From Chionis minor (Eukaryota > Chordata > Aves > Charadriiformes > Chionididae), in assembly GCA_013398295.1 (NCBI GenBank), contig VZSF01003227.1:554293-618292 (forward strand): a stretch of DNA of 64,000 nucleotides, given 5' to 3'. Position 1 is the first letter of the stretch. Each line of letters starts with the position of its first letter. A model generated the notes under the pieces. That model was given only the letters and a program-made list of their open reading frames with translations. It was not told the DNA's origin and ran no database searches. Of this stretch, positions 22,201-31,978 are shown one piece after another. The position numbers were made by a program, and so were the translations under genes.

Positions 22201-23053
22201 AGGCTGGGAAAAGCCAGCTCTGCCAGAGCTGAGTTGTAAAGGGGAGAGGAGCTGCAGTGGCTGCTGGCAGGGGGAGGAGGGGGCGTGGGGAGGGGAAGGG
22301 ATCAGGACTACAACTTCGGGTCCCTCCGGGGATTTCCTCCACGGATCGCACAGTCGTTTGTAAAAATCAACTGTGACTGTTACACTCACACTTACTTCTT
22401 GTTGCTTTATTCCACATGCGGCCCAACATGTTTTTCCACCGATACGCAGATTTTGAGCTGTTTGGTTTGGACTTGCCAGTGGAGGGGCTTCAGTTGACAC
22501 AAAGGGCTTATCAATAACATTGAACCCTTTCTGACAGCTGTTTTTGCTTCCTGACTCTCCTGTCAGGGAGGAAAAGGGGTGGCTGCAGGGAAAGGAAGCT
22601 TGAATAGCAGCCAGTACCTTCCGCGGGTAGCACACTTCAGGCAAATCTAGAATTACCTCCCTCCCGGCTTCAATTCCCCAACAGCGCTGAGGCCCCCTCC
22701 ACTCAGCACCAGCAGAATAAGCCTGCAGTTGATTGCTTTGGTAAATCCATCATTTTTGCATCCTAATAATTAGCCCAGCAGCTGCTGCAAAGCTGGAAAC
22801 ATGAACATTTCCTTTTTATTGAAGGGATCACTTCTCTAAATGAGTGATGTCCATTTTAACTCTCCCCTGATATGCATAAATACACACGCAGCCAGTGTGA
22901 CTTTAGGCATGAAAAATCAGTAATGGGTATATGATTCTCAAATCTAGTAGAACTGATAAAAATCAAGGTGGCTGTCAGCTGTGTAAATTGAGAGCTCCAA
23001 GTGAATTTGGTGGCTGGTCTGGGAAAAGGGGTTTTTTTTTGTGCTGGTGAGTT
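19201..23053. other. unique stretch, some weak repeat traces
   Basis: Almost 4 kb without a recognised gene. A17-like runs occur at 19454-19466 and 22180-22193. A weak MIR-like segment (ctctgtaactgtgaacaaat near 20262) is not firm enough to call. Around 21900-22350 the sequence is GC-richer, and minus-strand frames of 107-162 codons overlap there in several frames, so composition explains them. No RNA gene was recognised. Confidence 0.4.
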
Positions 23054-23067
23054 GCTCCCTCTCGTGG
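23054..23067 (-). promoter_or_regulatory. weak CTCF-like site, reverse orientation
   Basis: gctccctctcgtgg matches the reverse complement of the CTCF core (SYGCCMYCTRSTGG) at twelve of fourteen positions. One mismatch falls in the normally strong GCC step. If real it would face the forward motif at 2310. The match is below what I would trust alone. Confidence 0.22.
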
Positions 23068-24927
23068 AAAGCCGGCATGCCGGAGCCATCCGGTGCGGCG
23101 AAAAGCACTGCTGCTTCTTGGATGACTCCGCTTGAGGCACAGTGTGAAACCTAGAGACATGCACACACACATCACAAGCCTGACCCTGCAAGCATGGAAA
23201 ACATCCCTGCTCTCTGGGTTTTACGCCAGGAAACTTGGCTTGCTGAGAAGAAATCTTTAGGAGTGAAAAGACTCTGCCCTCCCAGAGCCTCATCATTATT
23301 GCCTTATGTAGCCTCATTAGTTTGGCTGTTTCGAAATCCTTGTACAGCGCTGATCTGGGGGTCTTGAAAAGGCAGAGACATCTGAAGCTAAGAAACAAGA
23401 CCGGCTCTTTTTTCCCCCCTGCACTTTTGTTTTGTTGGTGTTGTCTTTTGGCTTTCTCCAGGACAAAATAAAACCTGTTTTGGAGACGACTGATTATTGT
23501 TGAATTATTACTATGCTATTAGCTGAATACTTATTTTACTAGACTGTTAACTAAATAGCTTTCCTCTTCCCTCTTTCTGGTTAAAGGTTCCCCCTATTTC
23601 TGTGGCTCAGATAATCCAAGCCCTTATCCATTCGCCCAGCCGCAAGAATGAGCCAACTTCCCTGTCATCCCATGGGTATGATTCCCCTCCACCCCCCCAG
23701 GATAATCACATGTTCTGGACTAGTATTTTTTTATTGCTTTTATCGAGAGATTTTATTACAAAGGAAAATATGTCCTGTATTTCTTAGGCTGGAAGGATAT
23801 AGACTTGGCAGTTAGGAACCACCATAGCAATTTTTAGCACAGTGGTGTGGTTTACGTGGATTAATCTGCAGTAACTCTTTGGAACGCTCTTCAACCGCTC
23901 AAAAGCTGCCTCAGTCCAAACAGTTTATAAGCTAAATAACAAAAGTCTTGTAAATATTTATTTAACGAGACATATTTTGAATAACTGACATGTATGGAGC
24001 CTTCCTCGAGAGTGTGTTATCACCATCAATTTTCATGGTCTGATATAATAACAATTACCAGTGTAAACCATGGCAGGAAAGATATTGACAGTCCGAGGCC
24101 GCCATCAGCAGCAGTGCAATAATGGGGCAAAGAGACTGCTCCGATCCGCAAAAGAGGATTCAAATTGGGTTTTCTTCCACTTGGCAAATCACTGGGAGAA
24201 AAAATCGGTGGGTTATCTGGTATTGGTGAGTAAAGGTGCTGGAGTTACCATGCTATTGCAGTGTAGTTATACAGAGGTTATGCCTTTTTAATAACTACCT
24301 ACCAGACAGAGAGAGAAATACAATTTATAGAGCTTTGTTTTCTTCCTTGGTCTCCTAAATTCTGAACTGCGTTTTCATGCCACAGTGATGGGTGTTGTCT
24401 TACCACCTGTATAGACTAAATTAATCTGTGCAAACAGCAGGTTAATTACCTAAACATATTGCTTATATTTAACCCTATTGTTTCATATTCAATATGTGTA
24501 TTTTTAGAAGACAGATAAAGTTATTTATGCTGCAAACGGCTCTCAGTTACGAGTTCATGAACCCTCTGATTAATATGAATTAGAAATGATAACGCAGTAA
24601 ATGTGTAGATGATCTTGAAAGAGGAACCCTCTTTGCTAGTCTTACATTTATTACACAGTTTCAAGCCCTTCATTCAGCTCTTTTGCACCCAGAAATGGCT
24701 TCTCATTCACCGATATCAAAACCAGCTCAAATTCTGGGCGTATTTCACAACCATTTTTTCCCCTCTATGTGTCTATAGTGATGATGGATGGCACGGACTG
24801 ACTGTCCTTAGAAGTGAATGTATTTATTTGTCCACGGGATACGGATAGCACATGAAATTGCAGTGGTAGTGTAAACCTCCCCCACACATCACCCTCTGTC
24901 AGTGTGGCTCAGCTTTGACAAAAAGGG
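23068..24927. other. unique stretch, partly enhancer-like
   Basis: The first few hundred bases carry some CpG (23050-23105). 23930-24600 is AT-rich, repeat-free and dense in ATTA/TTAAT cores, with a GC-richer 100-base insert at 24060-24180. The minus-strand 180-codon frame ending at 22856 overlaps other open frames and looks like chance. No gene was identified. Confidence 0.35.
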
Positions 24928-25020
24928 ACACAGCGAGCCATGGGGAAATTGTGTTTAATTCCAAAGTCACACGGAGAGTCAGTGGCAGGCTGACAATGAG
25001 GACTTCCACCCCCTCATCGG
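24928..25020 (-). mobile_element. MIR SINE fragment (minus strand)
   Basis: ccaaagtcacacggagagtc followed by agtggcaggctgacaatgag matches the complement of the MIR body (CCAAGGTCACACAGCNAGTNAGTGGCAGAGC). The weak start at about 24930 gives some 90 recognisable bases. It is an ancient tRNA-derived SINE, here without its ends. Confidence 0.6.
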
Positions 25021-26125
25021 CATTCCTCTGCCGTAAACACGGGGCACCGGCCCCGACTCTAATGATACACGGGGAGTTACGCTGGGTGCAAGAGATGCTC
25101 TGCAAGAAGGCCGCCCTTGCATTCAGTTAAAATGCTGCTAGTGGGGTGTCATTAATCTAACTTCAGACTCTGGAATAACTACTATTAAACACAAGGGATG
25201 GTTTTATTGAAAAAATAAATAAACCTGGCTTTAAGGGGCGGGGGGTTGAAAACAAGAAACACGTGTGGGATTTTTTTCAGGCCCGATTTCTTAAAAAAAG
25301 GACGTTCTGCACTATTGCCATCACGGCATGCAGGAGTCGGGTTTGCAGCCAGCCCTGAGCATCCCCCTTTGCTTTGCCCGCTCAGGCCAAATGTTCCTTC
25401 AACACAAACCCACAACCGACCGTGCATTTTGATCAGGCGTGGGCTCCGTTCAGTAGCGGGGCGGTTTGAATGCTGCTCCTGTCACCTCAGATCAAAAAGA
25501 TTTTGGCACGGGCAGCTCTTGCATGCTAGTGAGCTCCACAAATCCTGCGGAGGTAGCAGGGTGGCTCTCAGAGCCAGGCGGATGTCGGCTGGTTACAGTT
25601 CTACCAAGTTACCAAAAGGGAGAAACCTGGGAGGAAAGTGTTTGTTGGGATTACCCTTCGGGTAACCTCTTGCAACATAATAGTGACACAGGATACTGTG
25701 ATTTGCCACTTGCTAGAATCCCAGTCCTAGATGTAAAACAAGTTATTATTTGGGGACTAAAAACCTTGTGTTTTTTACTGATGCATGTAAATAATATATC
25801 GATCAAGCTGGCAAAAAATGCGTATACTAAGATTTGATTTATCAGAGAGAGCTTATCCCAGCAAGATACAGCTGCTAGGTAAATCAGCTTATTTCTCTTA
25901 AAACTGATATCAATATGACAATACAATTTCTCTGGTTCTGGTGTGATCAATACAATTGTTTCTGATTCCAGTGTTGTCATAAATCCCCTATAAACACATT
26001 CTGTTCCTTTGAATAAAGTTTGGTGGTGTCATGCTTCCAGGGTAGCTGAGTTGTCATCAAACCCTCGTCTACCTTTTTTTCTTAAAGGCCTTTAATTCGC
26101 TTCATTACTGAAAGCTTGTACCTTT
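25021..26125. other. unique stretch with moderate CpG
   Basis: 25240-25600 contains scattered CpG sites (about fifteen) without reaching island density. Frames of 139 and 123 codons overlap in this interval and have no splice context. AT-rich unique sequence follows to 26125. No repeat family was recognised. Confidence 0.4.
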
Positions 26126-26175
26126 ATGTATTGGCATCCTCGCTTATCTGAGGATGAGAAGCTGCCAATACGTAT
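26126..26175. other. nested stem-loop
   Basis: The outer arms ATGTATTGGC (26126-26135) and GCCAATACGTAT (26164-26175) pair over nine to ten positions. An inner stem, ATCCTC (26136-26141) with GAGGAT (26150-26155), sits directly inside, closed by an 8-base loop, and an unpaired 8-base bulge follows on the right. The whole fold spans 50 bases. A fold of this size is smaller than a typical microRNA precursor (60-80 bases). It is not part of a recognised repeat. Confidence 0.5.
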
Positions 26176-26369
26176 TTTTTTAAGTTCTTCTGCAGAGGTG
26201 TGATTTCTTCAGTCAGATTCGTGCTATACTCGATCCTAAATAAATAAAATAATATCACACATATGATTAACGTGGTGCGTGCAGTGGAGAAGTAATGTAT
26301 TTTTTTGGTACATTATTTGTGATGAGGATGTTTAGTGCATAGGGTGTAGAGTAAGATTCCTATAATTGC

Positions 26370-26480
26370 TCCGCAACTGACTGACTCACCAGTGCTGTGA
26401 CCCTGGGCAAATCCCTCAGTCTCTCTGGCTCTGACCTTCTTCTTGTGCAAGTTTTATCTCTTTCAGAGAAGCTTTGTCAA
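26370..26480 (+). mobile_element. MIR SINE fragment (plus strand)
   Basis: ccagtgctgtgaccctgggc followed by aaatccctcagtctctctgg closely follows the MIR body (CTAGCTGTGTGACCTTGGGCAAGTCACTTAACCTCTCTGGGCCT). Similarity then fades. This is the best preserved MIR in the window and lies on the plus strand. Confidence 0.75.
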
Positions 26481-28209
26481 GATAATTTATGTTTTAAAAC
26501 ATGTTGAAATCCTTGGCCACAATATACTATTACAGTAAATACACACAATAAAGGACATGGGTGTCTCAGACTACGACTCACTCGTTAGCCACTTTATATT
26601 TGGTAAGTTGCTTGTGCTACCATGTGAGACCAGACTATCTGGGTGCACCTCTGCAGCAGTCTCTTCATGCTGGTTCATAACCTGGCCCGAGGAAGCTGCA
26701 GCAAAAAGTTGTAATGTTTCTGGAGAACACTGGTGTTTGCACAGAGGTTGTACCTACACTGACCCGTCACAGCATCCAAGGTGACACTTTTAAAACTAGA
26801 TCTTTCAGCTGCCTGCTGACTTGGTTGTGGTTGGACTCAGTGAACTTTCAGGAGTTTTCAGCGCTCCCTTGCCTTGGCTTCCCACATCTTCAGTCAGCTC
26901 CAGAGCAAGTTCCCCAAAGTCTCAGAATGTTTGTGCAGGAAAGGTAACCTAGAGCATTTGTGTACACGAGCTGTAATTTTATATTAGGAGTTCCATTTAT
27001 TGCCCAGATTCAGAGCATTGCAGAATACGCCTGGAAATGTGTCCACTGATTTGTGGAAAATGGCAAGATAGCAAGATATGAGGTTAAGCAAATTTAGGGA
27101 GGTATTTGTCAAATTTTAAGCTCCAGAATTCATCTCTCTTCACACACACAATCCTCAAAAGACTTCACCATCATGCCCTTAGATGAGTCCCTCAAAGCTT
27201 TTGAACTCTTTTGACCCCTCGTCAAATCTTGGGTCTCTTTAAGGAAGGCAGAGTCTTGGCCTTTGGGAACATTGAATGACATCTTGGTGGAACAGAACTC
27301 CTAGTGTCTTTGGGCGCAGTAGGGTTTGCTTGGTGTACAGTTATGTAGGTGAACCCTGTGAAGTTTGGTGTTGATTACTGGGTCTTGTGTGGTTGAAAAG
27401 TGTGCCAGGTAGAGATGCAGATGGCCCAACAAATGAAGAGCAGGGGGGTGAACCCTAAGTGATTGGTCTCTGTCTTGAAATATCCACTTTTTCCTTCCCA
27501 CCATGTCCACACTTTTACTCTGAGACTCTTGTGGAGAACACGAATAGTAAGGGAAAGTGGGGATATACTTTGAAATAAGGGACTTGTGCAATCCTTTCAG
27601 TCCTTTTGGCCTAAAATTATGTAGTTTAGATATGGATGAGTATACCACAGACACACGCATATTAGAAAGGCAGTGCTGGAAGCAATGTAATTGCTTGGGG
27701 GTTATATATCTTTCCCAGAATATCTCTGTTAGATGAAGGTATTCCTGGAGTATCCTGAAATTAAGAATACACAGCATGAGCAAGGGTGAGCTACCTTACT
27801 GGGAGGGCCATAGGAGTCAACCTCATGGAGAAGGATAGATCTGGTGGGAAAAGGCTAGCAAGTCCTAGTCTTATGGCTAGCATAGTTCCAGCCATGTGAG
27901 CTGGTGGTAGATCTATGCACTCTCAAAGTGGGAAAGATGTCCACTTTCTGCTCAGGCTCATGCAAGAGGCAGGACTGGCTTCCCAGAGTGGGTCCTCTTC
28001 TCCTGCACAGCCTGTCATAAGTGATCAAGGCGCTGCAATGGGAATAAAGAGCCATCTTCCACCTCACGGGAAAAGCGGTTGACAAACCTGCTTGAAACAG
28101 CAACAAATCACAGCTGAAGTTATCATTTGAAAAGGAAAGGAAAAGGAACAAATGTGCAGACTTGAAGCATCCCAGGAATCTAAACAGAGGCCGCCTCACC
28201 ATCCAGACT
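26481..28209. other. unique non-coding stretch
   Basis: Mixed-composition sequence. The longest frame is 160 codons on the minus strand (27301-27783), with irregular cysteine- and histidine-rich composition and no splice context. No repeat family, RNA gene or CpG-rich patch was seen. Confidence 0.45.
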
Positions 28210-28435
28210 CATTCCATTTTAGTGTGCTATTTCCCAAGTTGTTGCGTGAATGATCCCAGTGTCTTTGCCTTTACAACCTTGCCTGATAGGCCATTCCACA
28301 CATTTATTATCCTCGATGTGAAAAAGTGCTTCCTAACGTCTGTTCTAAATCTGTTTTAATTTCCATTTATGCTCCATTGTCCTATAATCTGTTTGGAGCT
28401 GAAAATAGAACCAAGGTATGATCTTCTTACAACCC
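28210..28435 (-). mobile_element. old CR1/L3-type LINE 3' fragment (minus strand)
   Basis: The plus strand reads ggccattccacacatttatt ... gtgaaaaagtgcttcctaac ... tctgttctaaatctgtttta. This is the antisense of the conserved 3' part of CR1-family LINEs (GTTAGGAAGNNNTTYTTCAC..., TGGAATGGCCT). It is heavily diverged and lacks the reverse-transcriptase region. The poly-clade is CR1/L3. It marks an insertion far older than the fragment at 31820. Confidence 0.7.
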
Positions 28436-31040
28436 CTGGCAATAAATTTTATTAGTATTTTTTTCCAAACTTCACAACCTTGCAGTAAATAAGAAAGCTT
28501 TATGGGGAAAAATAACCTCTATCCTCCTCCACTCTCCTCCCCATCCACAAACCCCATGACCTTTATAAACTTTGACCAATATCATTGTTTTCCTTCACTC
28601 CCCCTGTTTTTGACTTAATATTGCATTGGTTACCGGAGTAAACCAATTATATGAGTATTAAAAATGGAAGCAGTTTGCGTGCTGGCAATGTATATCTTTT
28701 ACCAATGGCTGATGGAAAAAAAAAAATTCTCCCAGCTGCTCTCTACGCAGCCTGAAACATCTGGTTTGTTTTGTGTGGAGTGTTTTACACAGGGCATTTG
28801 CAATTCCTTATTCAAATTGGATTTTTAGTTCACTTTCCGGTAGAAAGGTTGATATGTTTGTCATTAATAAGCATGGTAAAAGTAATATGTATGTAATTAG
28901 AATTCAATCATCAGAACCAGGGGGGCAGCATCCCCTAAAAGACATTTTCATTCACTTCAATCTGCGATGAAGTTTCCTCAATGAGTTAATGCAGTTTGGT
29001 CCTGGTGGACTGTAACATTGCTCCAGCAAGGCATATTTATTTGCATGATTGGCAATTAGAATTTATTGATTTCAAAAAAGGAAATCCTTCCCTGGGCACT
29101 AGTGTTTCACTCCCTTGGCTGACGTCGGACAGGAAAAACAGTCAAGATATGGATACCACATCTGGGTTGGAGAAGGAGAACATAATTATTTCTATTTCTC
29201 AACAGTAATTTCTCAGGATCAAGGGCACTGATGGACTCTGGAGAGAGTTCACGCCAATATTCCTTGGCAGGAAATGAGATGGTTGATGACTATAATAATG
29301 AGACCTTTTTGATAATCTCAGTGGAGGATGCAATGTAGGCTCACACCCAAACTAGTCTCTAGTAGATATGGGCACTCGATCAGGCTGGTCTTATTCAGGT
29401 TTAGGCTTCAGCTGGAACTTGACATGAAATCAGAAATCAGCCTGAAAGTGGATCCTAGAGTATCCTTAGGATGCAATTTCACTACTGTAGACAATTTTGA
29501 AGAGGTTCTGTCATCTCTTTCTGCATCCAAAACCGGAGTCAGAAAAATTGCTCCCCTCGAATAATGGCAATGACTAGCTAAGTACCTCCTACAGCAACTC
29601 CAAAGATGGGGAGCTTAGAAATTATAGAATTCATAAGAAAAATATACACTAGCTATAAATAAAAGGTGAAAATGAAAAGACTGAAGGAGTGAGAAGGGCC
29701 ATCTTTCTAAATCTCAATTTCCCTTTTTTCCCCGTTTTACCTTGGATGCAGTACATTACAGATAATAGCTGCTTTGTATTGCTGTCAGTGAGAATAGATG
29801 CAAGCCTTTGTCTCATATTTACAAGGCAAATTACAGTATATAGCCCACAAAGAGTTGAAATATTCTTCATTCTCCACCCTCAACTTGACCAAGAGCCTGA
29901 AAGGACTTACAGCTCTGCCCTCTTTACCCATGTCCCCCATTTTCTATCGTCTATTGTTGCCAAATATGCAGTTGAAATTAATAGCACCGCTTCACCTGCC
30001 ACATGTCAAACTTAATTTTACTTTAAATCAGTCTTAATTATTCTACTGAAGTTTATAGTTTTAATGGAAAGACATTGCTTGCTTAAACTATAACATTTAT
30101 TACAAAGGGCCAAGAGAGATTTAAAGTCACGTTGTCTTTCCAAAGTGGACAGTTTTAACTAGATGATATTACATCTCATGCCTTCTAAGAAGGTGAACTT
30201 TCTGAACCCAGCTATTCAAGACAAGCCCAATGACCCAAAAAAGCGTAAAAAAATGAAACTTTGCACAAATTAAATCTAGAGACAAAGTCCAATGCTCAGT
30301 GTTGATTTCTCCATTTGCAGCAGGGTACTTGAGCACCAGTGTGTTACAGACTAATCCTTGCCATGAACTATTTTCGGGGAATGAAGGGAGAAGAAGGGTA
30401 ATTCCAGGAACGTGGCTCCTGTTTGATAGGCTGACAAATCAGGTCAATGGCTAATACTGATCAGTATGAAATGTTTCAGCTCTGAGGAAGATTTAATGGT
30501 GCTCACTGCACTGTAGCTGCCTCCATCTCCCATTGGTGCCACTCATTTACTTGCAGGTGAAACATAAAACTAAGGGCTATTAAAGAGCCCACACTTTTTC
30601 CAGGAAGGAGGGTGTTAGGTCTGCATTAGATCCTGGCACTAATCCAGAGCCTGTAATCACACCTTGCCAACTGTACCGAAAATTTCCCCTATGAGTTCCT
30701 TTGGCAACACCCCATTTTACGGGGCTAAGTCTGTGCAGACTGACAGCAGCCTTTCAGTCCAGCTGCATTTCAGTCGTAGGAAAATAACCCCCCGGGCACA
30801 ATTTATTAAGCACTCTGGGACATCACTGGTGGTTTTGTTTAGTGGTTAGAACATAAGAAAGAGCATCAGGATTCAATATCTGGTTATTTGATGATTACAA
30901 GTAAAGTTTTTTGGTGTGTTGTTTTTTTTTTTTTTGTGCTCTGGTTTACCTGCCTGTGAAATAAATAAAACAGTATTGCTAAAAATACACATAGTCCATA
31001 GTTATCATTTATTTTTTGCATAAATTATGCCAAGCTGGAG
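28436..31040. other. unique AT-rich stretch
   Basis: AT-rich unique sequence, with the 28560-29080 part repeat-free and rich in ATTA cores. Frames of 65-108 codons on both strands show no splice signals. T-rich run at 30927-30937. No gene was recognised. Confidence 0.4.
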
Positions 31041-31092
31041 TATAAAACTCCCAAAATTCTCTCCAACTCTCTACAAGCCATCTACGCAAAAG
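31041..31092 (+). promoter_or_regulatory. possible TATA box and short first exon
   Basis: TATAAAA at 31041-31047 lies about 45 bases upstream of a strong splice donor (AAAAG|GTAAGC, cut after 31092). The core is inside the palindrome ggagtataaaactcc. If transcription started about 30 bases after the TATA box, a first exon of only about 20 bases would result. There is no CpG enrichment. Both signals are common by chance, so this is a weak proposal for an unannotated transcript start. Confidence 0.15.
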
Positions 31093-31819
31093 GTAAGCAT
31101 CAGCTGAAGGTTTATACACTCATTGTTTCTTCTTTTTTCTCTCTTTCTTCTTTCTGTGGGCTTCCACTCAGAAAACAGATGGTCTCTCCTCACTGACATT
31201 TTCTTACAGTTTTTAAATGATGCTGCAGTAGGGGAGAGCTGAAATGTTCAATCTAGAGCTGTTCAGCCTCAGTCTAGGTTCATAATTAACAGCAACTAAA
31301 TGAAGTTTAATAAGGGCAGCCTACCAACTTTTTTTTTTCCGTGTGCATTCACAGCAAGGCCATAACGAATGTGCAGCTCACGGACTTTCGCCTGACTGTG
31401 ACTCCCTGGAATATTTAGTGTTTACCTTTCGTGATAATTAAAGGAAGGGAAATGGAGCCTAAAGGAAGACGGAGTGACATCTAATATTCCTTAATATTCT
31501 CTTGTTTCCTTAAGTGATGGCTTTTGCCAAAGGAGGGCCTCCGTCTCTTATCATCAGCCAGGTCCTGACCCTGGGCCAGGGATCCTGGCGGTAACTTGAC
31601 CCTGGGACCAGGTGTGTGCCTGCAGGTCAGGAGCCTGACAGAAAAATACCAACCCATGTGGTGCAAACAAGCTTTTCCTAAGCACATTATTGCCTTTAAC
31701 TCTTTCGAGCCTTATTCAGGCACAAGCACTGGAGCATCGACCTCCGTGCCTAGTGCCTAGGAGTTGTGAGCGGGCACAAGTAGCCAGAAAGTCCTGTGAC
31801 ACTGCAAACGCAGGGACCA
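31093..31819. other. unique stretch
   Basis: Mixed sequence with a T/C-rich segment at 31120-31160 and a short repeated CCCTGGG motif around 31570-31605. No gene, repeat family or RNA was recognised. Confidence 0.45.
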
Positions 31820-31978
31820 CAGGATCACCGAATCGCCAGGGTTGGAAAGGACCTCTGGAGACCATCTAATCCAACCCCCCTGCCAGAACAGGGTCACCTA
31901 AAGCAGGTTGCACAGGACGGTGTCAAGGCGGGTTTGGAATGCTTCCAGAGTCGGAGAATCCACCTCTCCACCCTGCAT
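31820..31978 (-). mobile_element. CR1 LINE 3' end fragment, avian type (minus strand)
   Basis: The plus strand reads atcaccgaatcgccagggtt, ggaaaggacctctggagacc, atctaatccaaccccc, then gggtcacctaaagcaggttgcacagg. This is the reverse complement of the 3' end of chicken-repeat-1 LINEs as found in birds, starting at the element's 3' terminus. Similarity is lost near 31978, so about 160 bases remain. CR1 copies are typically truncated at the 5' end during insertion. The open frame across it is not functional. It is the strongest taxonomic marker in the window. Confidence 0.9.

Noticed and set aside
22856..23398. 180-codon minus-strand ORF, with a 162-codon one at 22156-22644
   Set aside because: Both overlap other open frames in different phases and cross simple sequence. 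They are Cys- and Arg-rich without any motif and have no splice context.
26126..26175. microRNA precursor reading of the nested stem-loop
   Set aside because: The continuous stem is too short, the fold is only 50 bases, and I recognised no known mature microRNA sequence in it or elsewhere in the window.
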